Positions 50,474-58,121 of a DNA stretch of 64,000 bases are shown here, in pieces. This stretch comes from CAVXZE01 sp963766175 (GTDB taxonomy: Bacteria > Myxococcota_A > UBA9160 > UBA6930). The notes under the pieces are model-generated. The model was given only the letters and a program-made list of their open reading frames with translations. It was not told the origin of the DNA and made no database searches. The position numbers were made by a program, and so were the translations under genes. Every line of letters begins with the position of its first letter. Positions within the stretch are counted from its first letter, which is position 1. The stretch lies in NCBI GenBank assembly GCA_963766175.1, contig CAVXZE010000016.1, forward strand, positions 434,001 through 498,000, written 5' to 3'.

Positions 50474-51379
50474 ATGTCTGACATTCAGTTCGACGGGAGA
50501 GTTGCGATTGTCACCGGTGCCGGCGGGGGTCTCGGCAAGACCTACGCCCTCGATCTCGCTAAGCGCGGCGCGCAGGTCGTCGTGAACGATCTCGGTGGAG
50601 CCGCGGATGGAACCGGCTCTGGTAGCAGCATGGCCGACGAAGTGGTGAAGGAGATTACCGAGGCAGGCGGAAGCGCCGTGGCCAACTACGACTCGGTGTC
50701 GACACCCGAGGGGGGCGAGGCCATCGTCAAGACCGCGCTCGACAGCTTCGGCAAGGTGGACATCGTCATCAACAACGCCGGAATCCTGCGCGACAAGACC
50801 TTTGCCAAGCTAGCTCCGGAAGATCTCGAGATCGTCCTGGACGTTCACCTGAAGGGCGCCTTCTTCGTCTCCCAGCCCGCCTTCAAGGTGATGAAGGAGA
50901 ACGGCTACGGTCGACTCATCTTCACGGCGTCGGCGGCGGGCATCTTTGGCAACTTCGGACAGACCAACTACGGCGCCGCGAAGATGGGTCTGGTCGGTCT
51001 CTCGAACGTCCTGGCCCAGGAGGGCGCCAAGTACAACATCAAGTCGAACGTGGTCGCGCCGATCGCCCTGACTCGTCTGACCGAGCAGCTGCTCGGGCCC
51101 GCGGCCAAGGCCCTCGGCCCCGACTGCGTGACGTCGATTGTGACCTACCTGTGCTCCGAGGTCTCCGACATCACCCACGAGATCTACTCGGTGGGCGGCG
51201 GTCGCTTCGCACGGGTCTTCGTCGGTCTCACGCCGGGTTGGACCAAGGGCGCCGCTGCCGTGGCCAGCGCCGAGGAGATACGCGATCACATCGAGCAGAT
51301 TCGCAACCCCGAGGGCTACCTGATTCCCGGCGGCATCGCGGACGAGATGAAGGTCATCATGGAGTCCCTCAAGGGTTAG
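50474..51379 (+). CDS. SDR-family 3-hydroxyacyl-CoA dehydrogenase, MFE-2-like
   Basis: A 301-residue short-chain dehydrogenase. The NAD-binding motif is VTGAGGGLGKTYALDLAKRG, the NNAG motif INNAGILRDKTF, and the catalytic Ser-Tyr-Lys appears as TASAAGIFGNFGQTNYGAAKMGL. The extended NDLGG after strand 2 and the long C-terminus match the dehydrogenase part of peroxisomal multifunctional enzyme 2 (HSD17B4). It oxidises (3R)-hydroxyacyl-CoA. AAGGAG upstream; ATG 50474 preferred over TTG 50465. The next gene is a MaoC hydratase, 10 bases on, the second half of MFE-2. Confidence 0.9.
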   Translation: MSDIQFDGRVAIVTGAGGGLGKTYALDLAKRGAQVVVNDLGGAADGTGSGSSMADEVVKEITEAGGSAVANYDSVSTPEGGEAIVKTALDSFGKVDIVINNAGILRDKTFAKLAPEDLEIVLDVHLKGAFFVSQPAFKVMKENGYGRLIFTASAAGIFGNFGQTNYGAAKMGLVGLSNVLAQEGAKYNIKSNVVAPIALTRLTEQLLGPAAKALGPDCVTSIVTYLCSEVSDITHEIYSVGGGRFARVFVGLTPGWTKGAAAVASAEEIRDHIEQIRNPEGYLIPGGIADEMKVIMESLKG

Positions 51380-51389
51380 GAGAAGGAAC

Positions 51390-52244
51390 ATGCCGATCGA
51401 TCCCTCCAAGGCACTGGGGGCCGAGCTGCCCGCTGCCGACGGCTCCTGGTCTCAGGACGACGTGATCCTCTACCACCTGGGCGTGGGCGCGGGCGTTCCG
51501 GCGACCGACCCCGCGGAGCTGGAGTACACCTACGAGAAGAACCTGAAGGTGCTGCCGAGCTTCGGTGTGGTTCCCGTGTTCGGATCCCTGGGAGGCTTGG
51601 CTGGCATTCCAGGCCTCGAGTTCAACTTCGCCATGCTCCTTCATGGTGAGCAGGACATCGAGATCCACCAAACCCTGCCGGTGGCCGCGAAGATCACCAG
51701 CAAGGGGAAGGTCGCCGGCCTCTACGACAAGGGGAAGGCGGCGCTGGCGATTCTCGAAGTCGCGACCTCCGAGCAGGGTGGCGCCCCGCTGTTCACCAAT
51801 CGGTTCTCGCTGTTCCTGCGCGGCGAGGGCGGCTTCGGCGGTGAGTCCGGTCCCAAGGCCGGGAACCTTCCGCCGGAGCGTGAGCCGGATCACGTCGTCG
51901 AGTCGACGACCCTGCCTCAGCAGGCACTGCTCTACCGGCTCTGTGGCGACAAGAATCCCCTCCACGCGGATCCCGAGTTCGCGAAGATGGGTGGCTTCGA
52001 CACGCCCATCCTGCACGGACTCTGTTCCTTCGGGATGGTCTGCAAGGCGGTGGTCGACGCGGCTCTGGGGGGCGACACCAGCAAGGTGACTCGCTACCAG
52101 GCGCGCTTCGCAGGGGTGGTCTTCCCGGGAGAGACGATCGTCACCTCTCTCTGGAAGGAGGGCGACAAGATCCTCGTGAATGCCAAGACCAAGGAGCGGG
52201 ACACGCCGGTGATCACCAACTCCGCCGTCACCATCTCGAACTAG
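51390..52244 (+). CDS. MaoC-family enoyl-CoA hydratase 2
   Basis: A 284-residue double-hotdog protein. The N-terminal hotdog covers about residues 15-130 (LEYTYEKNLKVLPSFGVVP) and the C-terminal one carries the hydratase-2 active site YRLCGDKNPLHADPEFAK with Asp and His, then FDTPILHGLCSFG. It hydrates trans-2-enoyl-CoA to (3R)-hydroxyacyl-CoA, the substrate of the SDR next door. AGGAGAAGG sits just before the ATG. Together they form a split MFE-2 for fatty-acid or sterol side-chain beta-oxidation. Confidence 0.92.
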   Translation: MPIDPSKALGAELPAADGSWSQDDVILYHLGVGAGVPATDPAELEYTYEKNLKVLPSFGVVPVFGSLGGLAGIPGLEFNFAMLLHGEQDIEIHQTLPVAAKITSKGKVAGLYDKGKAALAILEVATSEQGGAPLFTNRFSLFLRGEGGFGGESGPKAGNLPPEREPDHVVESTTLPQQALLYRLCGDKNPLHADPEFAKMGGFDTPILHGLCSFGMVCKAVVDAALGGDTSKVTRYQARFAGVVFPGETIVTSLWKEGDKILVNAKTKERDTPVITNSAVTISN

Positions 52245-52287
52245 AGCGGGGTTCGGCTCGCTCGCCCTGTGGGGTGCCGATGGATTT

Positions 52288-52319
52288 CCCGGTCCGAGCC
52301 CAGGCGGGCTCGGACCGGG
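52288..52319. terminator. Strong hairpin between convergent genes
   Basis: A perfect 14-bp stem, CCCGGTCCGAGCCC (52288-52301) with GGGCTCGGACCGGG (52306-52319), loop AGGC. No T-run follows on either strand, so it is not a textbook intrinsic terminator, but its place between two convergent stops suggests bidirectional termination or mRNA 3'-end protection. Confidence 0.6.
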
Positions 52320-52337
52320 ACGATCCGAGTCCGCATT

Positions 52338-52817
52338 TCAGGAGTCTTCGAAGGTCGCCACGAGGTCCGGCCAGTCGATGGCGCTCTGTGCAGCGAAAGC
52401 CTGGAGCAATAGCTCCCGGTCCTCGGTCCCGTCTCCTGCGAGGAAGCTCTTGACGGCCTCCTCGAGCTGTGGTCCGGGCGGCGGAGGGGGATTCTCGTTC
52501 TCGAGGATGCCCTCGTCGTGCTCCAGCCCCACCAGATCCAGCCACTCGGTGAGGAGTTCCTTCCGACTCTCCAGGAAGTAGGCAGCCAGGATCTCTTCGG
52601 CCAGGTCGTTGGCACGCACCCGCGCCAGGGTTCGCCGGACCATGTTGGCCCGCTTGTCGGCCGGTTGTCGCATCAGGAACTTGGGCCGAGCATTCATGGC
52701 CAAGCTGGCGGCGGCGACAGCCTGGGTGTAGACGGCGGGGGATTCCTCCACCAGCACGGCCATCACCTGGGCCGCGCGCTCCGGCGTCATCTGGGCAAAG
52801 ACCTGGTAGGAGCGCAT
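52338..52817 (-). CDS. Uncharacterised helical protein with polyproline break
   Basis: 159 residues, not recognised. It is mostly helical (YQVFAQMTPERAAQVMAVLVEE, LAEEILAAYFLESRKELLTEW), with a run of five prolines (PPPPPGP) separating a final helix-rich segment of about 45 residues. No signal peptide or membrane helix. GGAGGAG lies right before ATG 52817, so expression is likely. It converges on the MaoC gene. It looks like a scaffold or adaptor protein, but I cannot name a function. Confidence 0.55.
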   Translation of the reverse strand: MRSYQVFAQMTPERAAQVMAVLVEESPAVYTQAVAAASLAMNARPKFLMRQPADKRANMVRRTLARVRANDLAEEILAAYFLESRKELLTEWLDLVGLEHDEGILENENPPPPPGPQLEEAVKSFLAGDGTEDRELLLQAFAAQSAIDWPDLVATFEDS

Positions 52818-53013
52818 GACTCCTCCTCCCGGGGATCCGGAGGTGCTGTTGTAGCACCCCGCACCGCCGCCGTCCCGGCGGTGGTGGAGGAATGGCGATC
52901 TCTAGAGAGATTCGCAAGGTTTCGAAGATCCCCGCCGTTCGCCGGGGAGGCTCCGGAGGCGCGTTTTCCCAGGCACTTCAGCTCGAGGCCGCGTAAGTCG
53001 ATACGGAGCGCGT

Positions 53014-53439
53014 ATGGCAGAGATGGCAGTGACTCAACCCCTTTCCAAGCACGATCCGCGCCGGCTCCGCGGGATGATGGATCGCGCCTCGGATCTGGCG
53101 CGCGGCCACCAGGTGAGCTCGGTCTTCGTGGGGATCGCCGGGCGGGAGGGCGATCTTCTCGCCCCGGAGTTCATCGATTTCGTCGAGAGCGCCCTGCGTA
53201 TGGAAGACGCCATCTTCCGCTTGATTCGCGAGCGCGCAGTGGTGTTGCTGACCGACGCGGACCGGGACCAGGCCGAGGAGATCTTCGAGCGGCTGCGCGG
53301 GGACTTTGCCGCCCGCTTCGGTTCCCCGATGGAGTTCAAGGTGGAGCTGGGGTATTTCCAGGTGAGCGGCCAGGGCGGCCATGCGACCGCCAAGGTGGTC
53401 CTGCCGGCCATCTTCACTTCCGAAGAGCGAGCGTCCTGA
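53014..53439 (+). CDS. Uncharacterised protein, possibly a degenerate nucleotide-cyclase-like domain
   Basis: 141 residues, not firmly recognised. The alternation VSSVFVGIAGREGDLLAPEFIDFVESALRMEDAIF ... AVVLLTDADRDQAEEIFERLR ... FKVELGYFQVSG resembles the beta-alpha-alpha-beta layout of GGDEF/nucleotidyl-cyclase folds, with LTDADRDQAEEI where GGDEF proteins have their second metal-binding region. The GGDEF signature itself is absent, so catalytic activity would not be expected. ATG 53014 with GGAG upstream. It lies between two convergent/divergent neighbours and has no operon partner. Confidence 0.5.
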   Translation: MAEMAVTQPLSKHDPRRLRGMMDRASDLARGHQVSSVFVGIAGREGDLLAPEFIDFVESALRMEDAIFRLIRERAVVLLTDADRDQAEEIFERLRGDFAARFGSPMEFKVELGYFQVSGQGGHATAKVVLPAIFTSEERAS

Positions 53440-53465
53440 GCGATCTGGCGGTGACGTCGGGCAGC

Positions 53466-54287
53466 TCATTCCGCTGACGCGAGCGTCTCGCGCAGCCTCA
53501 GGGCGGCCGGACCGGGCTTACCGTCGCCCACCGGCTTGCCGTCGAGCGCGACCACTGGGCAGGCGCCGCGGACCGCGTTCACCGCGATCAGCTCCCGGAT
53601 CTCCTCGAGGGTCCGCCGATGCAGATCCGCTTCCTCGAGCTCCGGAATTTCGTCCAGCAGGATTTCCCGCGCCACTCCCGCGACTCCTCCCCGCCGTAGA
53701 TCCGGCGTCGCCAGGCTTCCGTCGCCGAGCGCCAACACGAAATTGCTGCGCGCACCTTCGATCAGGAAGCCCTCTCCGTCGAAGAGAGCGGCCTCGTCCA
53801 CGCCGGCGCGCATCGCCTGTTCGCGCGCCATCGCGAAGAGAAGGTGATTGGTGACCTTGGCCCCCGAGTAGGGGGCGGGACCCTCGTGAGGGAAGGGCGG
53901 CGAGATCGCCCGCCACGCGGCCGGCTCTGCTCCCACTGGGCGGGCGACACCCACCAGGTGAAGGAAGCCCGCACCATCGCGACTGGCTTGAAGACGCACC
54001 ACTCCCTCGCCGTCGCCAAAATGCGCCTTTCCCAGCGCCACCATGCCCTCCAGGCATAGAGCCTCGTCCACCTTCCCGAGATCGAGGGTGTGCGCATCCC
54101 GCCCGAGGCGGCGAACCACGCGCTCGCCGAATCGGACTCTCCCCCCCTCGAACCGACCTGTGGTATAGCAGCCACGCCCAGAAGTGAAGGCGCTGTCGTC
54201 CGCCCTCAGCACCGTCGTGTCGGCATCGAGCAGTTCTCCATCGACCCAGATGGAACGCGGAGAGTCCGTTCGCGTTTCTGCCTTCAT
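53466..54287 (-). CDS. Class IV aminotransferase, 4-amino-4-deoxychorismate-lyase-like
   Basis: A 273-residue PLP enzyme of fold type IV. The N-terminus has IWVDGELLDADTTVLRADDSAF with the early loop, the PLP lysine is in SGAKVTNHLLFA (about residue 143), and GFLIEGARSNFVLAL is the conserved glutamate/asparagine block that positions PLP. Family members make p-aminobenzoate (PabC), branched-chain amino acids or D-amino acids. The length and SNFV block favour a PabC-like lyase, but no pabAB gene is nearby. ATG 54287, divergent from the TPR gene. Confidence 0.8.
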   Translation of the reverse strand: MKAETRTDSPRSIWVDGELLDADTTVLRADDSAFTSGRGCYTTGRFEGGRVRFGERVVRRLGRDAHTLDLGKVDEALCLEGMVALGKAHFGDGEGVVRLQASRDGAGFLHLVGVARPVGAEPAAWRAISPPFPHEGPAPYSGAKVTNHLLFAMAREQAMRAGVDEAALFDGEGFLIEGARSNFVLALGDGSLATPDLRRGGVAGVAREILLDEIPELEEADLHRRTLEEIRELIAVNAVRGACPVVALDGKPVGDGKPGPAALRLRETLASAE

Positions 54288-54448
54288 GACCGAGCACCTC
54301 TTCGCTTCATCATTCCTTCATGACCGCCGCCCCGTGGCGCACACGCGCCGGATGCCGGTTCACCTTCGAGGCGAAGAACGGTACCCTCTGCGAAGTGGCG
54401 GCGCCGCGGAAGGACTCGGTTCCAACCGGCGCGCCCGACCGGAGGCCG

Positions 54449-55321
54449 ATGAAATCTCCCCAGCAAGTTACCCGACGGCGTGTGGCGGCACTCCTGCTCG
54501 CCAGCGCGATCATCTTGGCGGCCTCGGGTGAGGATGACTTCTTCCGAGGCTATCTGGAGAAGCACCCCGAAGTCACCGAGGACGAGCTGATCGAAGTGAG
54601 CGCGGGGGACGGCATCGACCGAGCGCTGGCGGTGGTCCATCACCCGGACCTCGGCTTGGATCCAATCGCCGTCGATGTGTTCCGGATGGAAGGTGCGGCG
54701 ACGACCGAGCTCGATCTCCGGGAGACCCTGGCGGATCCCGCTTCGGCCGGTGACCTGTTCGTCGCCGTGAAGCAGCGCTGTCGCGGGGGGTTTCCGGGTC
54801 CCGGAGAGCCGGCCTTCGGCTCCTGGATCTTTCTCCCGGAGGGCCGGCTGAGCGCCTGGAGCCTCCAGCCTTTCGGAGCCGGCTGCAGACCCGAGGATCC
54901 GATGGTGGAGGCTTCGGACCACGCCGTGATGCAGCGGGTGGGCCAGGCGGTGTTTCGACCGCTCCGGCGCGGCAACTTCCGCTACGGTCCGCTGGCCTAC
55001 CAGATCTGGGACGACGCCTTTGCGGCTCCCAACCCCGTCACCATGGTCGCCCGCCTCGAGACCACGGCGGCGGCGCGGCCCCGCGACGCCCACGCGTACA
55101 ACCGCCTCGCCGTCGGCCAGTTCGCCGTCGGCGAACGGGACGCGGCCGTGGAAACCCTTGGCCGCGCGGCGGAGCTCGAACCCGACTGGTCGCTTCCCTA
55201 CTGGAACCTCGCCATCGCCCATCTTCACCGCGGGGATCTGGAAGCCGCCGCCCGCGCCCAGCAACGGGCCGGCGAGATCGATCGGATCGCCGCCGGCGCC
55301 GACCACAATCATCCCCAGTAG
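54449..55321 (+). CDS. Secreted/periplasmic TPR protein
   Basis: A 290-residue protein with an N-terminal signal segment (RRRVAALLLASAIILAASG), an unassigned middle domain (about residues 35-200), and C-terminal tetratricopeptide-like helices: AYNRLAVGQFAVGERDAAVE and PYWNLAIAHLHRGDLEAAAR. TPR helices mediate protein contacts. ATG 54449 has GGAGG only three bases away; an upstream ATG at 54320 is possible but the added stretch lacks sense. It converges with the ThDP enzyme 37 bases away. Function unknown. Confidence 0.6.
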   Translation: MKSPQQVTRRRVAALLLASAIILAASGEDDFFRGYLEKHPEVTEDELIEVSAGDGIDRALAVVHHPDLGLDPIAVDVFRMEGAATTELDLRETLADPASAGDLFVAVKQRCRGGFPGPGEPAFGSWIFLPEGRLSAWSLQPFGAGCRPEDPMVEASDHAVMQRVGQAVFRPLRRGNFRYGPLAYQIWDDAFAAPNPVTMVARLETTAAARPRDAHAYNRLAVGQFAVGERDAAVETLGRAAELEPDWSLPYWNLAIAHLHRGDLEAAARAQQRAGEIDRIAAGADHNHPQ

Positions 55322-55358
55322 GCAGTGCTCCCGTCGCTCCCTCTCGCGTGAATGGGTC

Positions 55359-57050
55359 TCAGGATGTGGAAGTGCCTGCGGGTGGGGTGTTCTTGCCCGA
55401 TACCACCACGTCCAGCAGGTAGGGGCCTTGGGCAGACAGGGCGTCTCGAACCGCCTGGTGCAGCTCTTCCGGCTTCGAAACCAGCTTGGCCTGCACGCCC
55501 ATCCCCCTTGCCATCTCCGCGAATCCGAGCACCGGGTGGCTGAGATCCATGTGTGGGTAGGGCCGATTGGATTGAGCGTCAAAGCGTTGTCGGTAGTTGT
55601 CGAGATTGTGCTTGAGCACTCGATACTCGCGGTTGGAGAGGATGACGAAGAGAATCTCCAACTGGTGGTGGGCGGCCGTCCAGAGCGCTTGAATGCTGTA
55701 CATGGCCGAGCCATCTCCGGAAAGCGCCACCACGGTTCGATCGGGATGCGCCACCTTTACGCCCAGGGCGCCGGCGATGCCCTGGCCAATGCCGCCACCG
55801 CGACCCGCGTAGTAGTCACCCGGTCGTTCGAGCCTGAAGCTCTGGGCGACGTCGAGCACTGCGGTGACGGATTCGTCCACCACCACGGCATCTTCGGGCA
55901 GCGCGCGGCCGATCTCGTGCACGGCACGCGCGGGCGACATCGGTGTGGTGTCCCAGAGGGCTTGGAGACGGGCGTCGAGTGCTTCCCGCCTGGCCGCTCC
56001 CTGCTCTCGTAGTCGTCGACTGCGGCTCTCGCTGGCGGCTCGGAAGTCGGCGTCCGCAGTCCTGCCGATGGTCGAGTTCAGAAGTGTCAGGGTCTCGCCC
56101 AGGTGCCCCACCACGCCCAGCGACAGCGGAAAATTGTAGGCGAGGCGTTCCGGGGATTCCTCGATCTGGATCGCGATGGTGTCTTCGGGAATGGCGCTCA
56201 CCGCATCGAACCACACCTCCTCGAAGAACGGGCCGCCGATCAGCATCACCAGGTCGTGCCCCGACAGGACCTGTCGAATGGTGCCGGCTTCGAAGCCCAC
56301 CCAGCTGCGCAGGTGGGGGTGCTTGTTGGCGATGGATATCTGGGACCGAAGCCCTTCGAGGTACACCGAGGCGCCCGTCTGCTCGACCAGCTCGGTCAGC
56401 GCCTGGTGGGCACCGCTGGTTGCGATGTCGTCACCGGCGATGATGGCCGGGTCCTTGCTGGACAGAATCAGGTCCGCCAGCTTCTCGATGACGTCCGCTG
56501 CCGGTGCGGGCTGCTGGTACAAGTCGCCGGAGCCCTGCGCCGGGATCTCGGTTTCCTGCTCCATCACGTCGATGGGCAAAGCCACGAAGACCGGCCCCGC
56601 CGGCGGCTGGTTGGCGATCTTGAAGGCTCGCCGCATCAAAGGAGCCATCTCGTCGGCGCTCTGGGGCTCGGCACTCCATTTCGTGACCGGTGCAGCCATG
56701 GCGACCAGATCGTGGGACAGGAGCGGATCTCGGAGCCGCATGCGGGTGTCCTGCTGACCGGCGGTGACGATCAGCGGAGAGCTCGCCTTGAGAGCGCCGT
56801 AGATCATGCCGATCGCGTTGCCGAGACCGGGCGCCACGTGCAGGTTCGCCACCGCATTTCTCTTGCTCGCCTTCGCATAGAAGCTCGCGGCGCAGACGGC
56901 CACACCTTCGTGGAGTGCCACGTAGTACTCGACCTGGGGATAGTCGCTGAGGCTGTCGAGCAGGGGGCTCTCGGTAGTCCCTGGATTGCCGAAGATGCAA
57001 TCCACCCCGTGTGCCACCAGGCTGTCCATGAAGACCTGACGTCCGCGCAT
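55359..57050 (-). CDS. ThDP-dependent decarboxylase, benzoylformate-decarboxylase-like
   Basis: A 563-residue ThDP enzyme of the acetolactate-synthase/benzoylformate-decarboxylase superfamily. The activating glutamate is in YYVALHEGVAVCAASFYAK (about residue 45), followed by NLHVAPGLGNAIG. The ThDP/Mg motif GDGSAMYSIQALW lies near residue 420 and ends with ILSNREYRVLKHN. The opening FGNPGTTESPLLD resembles benzoylformate decarboxylases and oxalyl-CoA-type relatives. It probably decarboxylates a 2-oxo acid. ATG 57050 with GGAGAGG. It stands alone. Confidence 0.85.
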   Translation of the reverse strand: MRGRQVFMDSLVAHGVDCIFGNPGTTESPLLDSLSDYPQVEYYVALHEGVAVCAASFYAKASKRNAVANLHVAPGLGNAIGMIYGALKASSPLIVTAGQQDTRMRLRDPLLSHDLVAMAAPVTKWSAEPQSADEMAPLMRRAFKIANQPPAGPVFVALPIDVMEQETEIPAQGSGDLYQQPAPAADVIEKLADLILSSKDPAIIAGDDIATSGAHQALTELVEQTGASVYLEGLRSQISIANKHPHLRSWVGFEAGTIRQVLSGHDLVMLIGGPFFEEVWFDAVSAIPEDTIAIQIEESPERLAYNFPLSLGVVGHLGETLTLLNSTIGRTADADFRAASESRSRRLREQGAARREALDARLQALWDTTPMSPARAVHEIGRALPEDAVVVDESVTAVLDVAQSFRLERPGDYYAGRGGGIGQGIAGALGVKVAHPDRTVVALSGDGSAMYSIQALWTAAHHQLEILFVILSNREYRVLKHNLDNYRQRFDAQSNRPYPHMDLSHPVLGFAEMARGMGVQAKLVSKPEELHQAVRDALSAQGPYLLDVVVSGKNTPPAGTSTS

Positions 57051-57113
57051 CGATTCCTCTCCCAAGACCGAGCAGGGCTGCGATCTTAGCAGCGGCGCTT
57101 CCGGGGGTCCGCG

Positions 57114-57452
57114 CTAGCCGCCCGCTCTCTTGACGGTGTAGCCGCGACCTTCGAGCTCGGTGACGAGGGTCTCCCGGTGGTCGCCCTGGATCTCGATCAC
57201 GCCGTCCTTGACCGATCCGCCCGTTCCGCAGCGACGCTTCAGCTCGCTGCCCAGGGCCCGGAGGTCGTCGTCCGGAAGGGGAACCCCCTCGATGCTGGTG
57301 ACGGTCTTGCCACGCCGCCCCTTTACCTCACGCCGCACCCGCACGATCCCGTCGCCGCGCGGACGCCGGGGCGGTAGCGGATCGTTCTTGGGACCGATCC
57401 GACCGCCCTCGGTCGAGTACACCAGCCGGGAATCGTCGCGCCTGCGCTTCAC
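57114..57452 (-). CDS. yciH: eIF1/SUI1-like translation factor (YciH family)
   Basis: A 112-residue SUI1-domain protein: an N-terminal LVYSTEGGRI segment (about residue 10), the basic strand IVRVRREVKGRRGKTVTSIEG, and the C-terminal core RRCGTGGSVKDGVIEIQGDH. Bacterial YciH can mimic IF3/eIF1 in start-codon discrimination. GTG start, overlapping the stop of the DsbA-like gene as GTGA (57449-57452). Confidence 0.92.
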   Translation of the reverse strand: MKRRRDDSRLVYSTEGGRIGPKNDPLPPRRPRGDGIVRVRREVKGRRGKTVTSIEGVPLPDDDLRALGSELKRRCGTGGSVKDGVIEIQGDHRETLVTELEGRGYTVKRAGG

Positions 57453-58039
57453 GAGAGGCTCTCTTCGCGAGACCTGCTCGCGAAGCGCTCCAGCACCATC
57501 CGCATGGTGTCCTGCTGCTGGATTCCGCCGAAGGGCCAGCGGCCCAGCATGAAGGTCGGTACGCCGGTCACCATGTCCTGCGCGGCGAGGTGGGTGCGGC
57601 TCTCGAGCTTGCCTCGCGCTTCGGCGATCGCGTCAGGGTCGATGGGGATTTGCGATTTGCGGGCGAGGGCCGCTACATCCTCCACCGGACGGCCTTCTTC
57701 ATAGAGCGCCGTCCAGACCCGCTCTCGCCAGCTGTCGCCGCATCCGAGCTCGTCGGCGGCGATCGCCGCCGAGTTCAAGGGACGCGAGTCGAGCCACAGC
57801 GAGGGAATCCGCACGGGAACCGAGAGCTCGTGTGCGATCCGTGCCGCATTGGCCCGAGAGGCTTCGGGAATCGTTCCGCCCCGCCGGTAGGGAGCCAGCT
57901 GGGCCAGGTCCAGCGGGCTCCAGACCAGGTCGATCTCGAGCTCTTCCAGGGCCGGGGTGAGCCGCTCCATCACCCGATGCGCCACGTAGCAGATCACCGA
58001 TGCAAAGTCGTAGTACACCGGAACTCGAAGCCGCTCCAT
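57449..58039 (-). CDS. DsbA-family protein without a CxxC redox site
   Basis: A 196-residue DsbA/FrnE-type thioredoxin-fold protein with the helical insertion of 2-hydroxychromene-2-carboxylate isomerases. The N-terminal strand VPVYYDFASVICYVAHRV places SVIC where oxidoreductases have CPxC, so only one cysteine remains. The end carries the cis-proline VTGVPTFMLGRWPFGG. It lacks a signal peptide, so it is cytoplasmic. A glutathione-transferase-kappa or isomerase-like role is more likely than disulfide formation. Coupled to yciH downstream. Confidence 0.8.
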   Translation of the reverse strand: MERLRVPVYYDFASVICYVAHRVMERLTPALEELEIDLVWSPLDLAQLAPYRRGGTIPEASRANAARIAHELSVPVRIPSLWLDSRPLNSAAIAADELGCGDSWRERVWTALYEEGRPVEDVAALARKSQIPIDPDAIAEARGKLESRTHLAAQDMVTGVPTFMLGRWPFGGIQQQDTMRMVLERFASRSREESLS

Positions 58040-58121
58040 CCCTCAGTCCCGCGGCGCGCGCCGCCTCGCGCCGCCGAGCGGCGCTTGCCTACAGGGTACC
58101 CGCCCGATACCGTTCGGCGCC

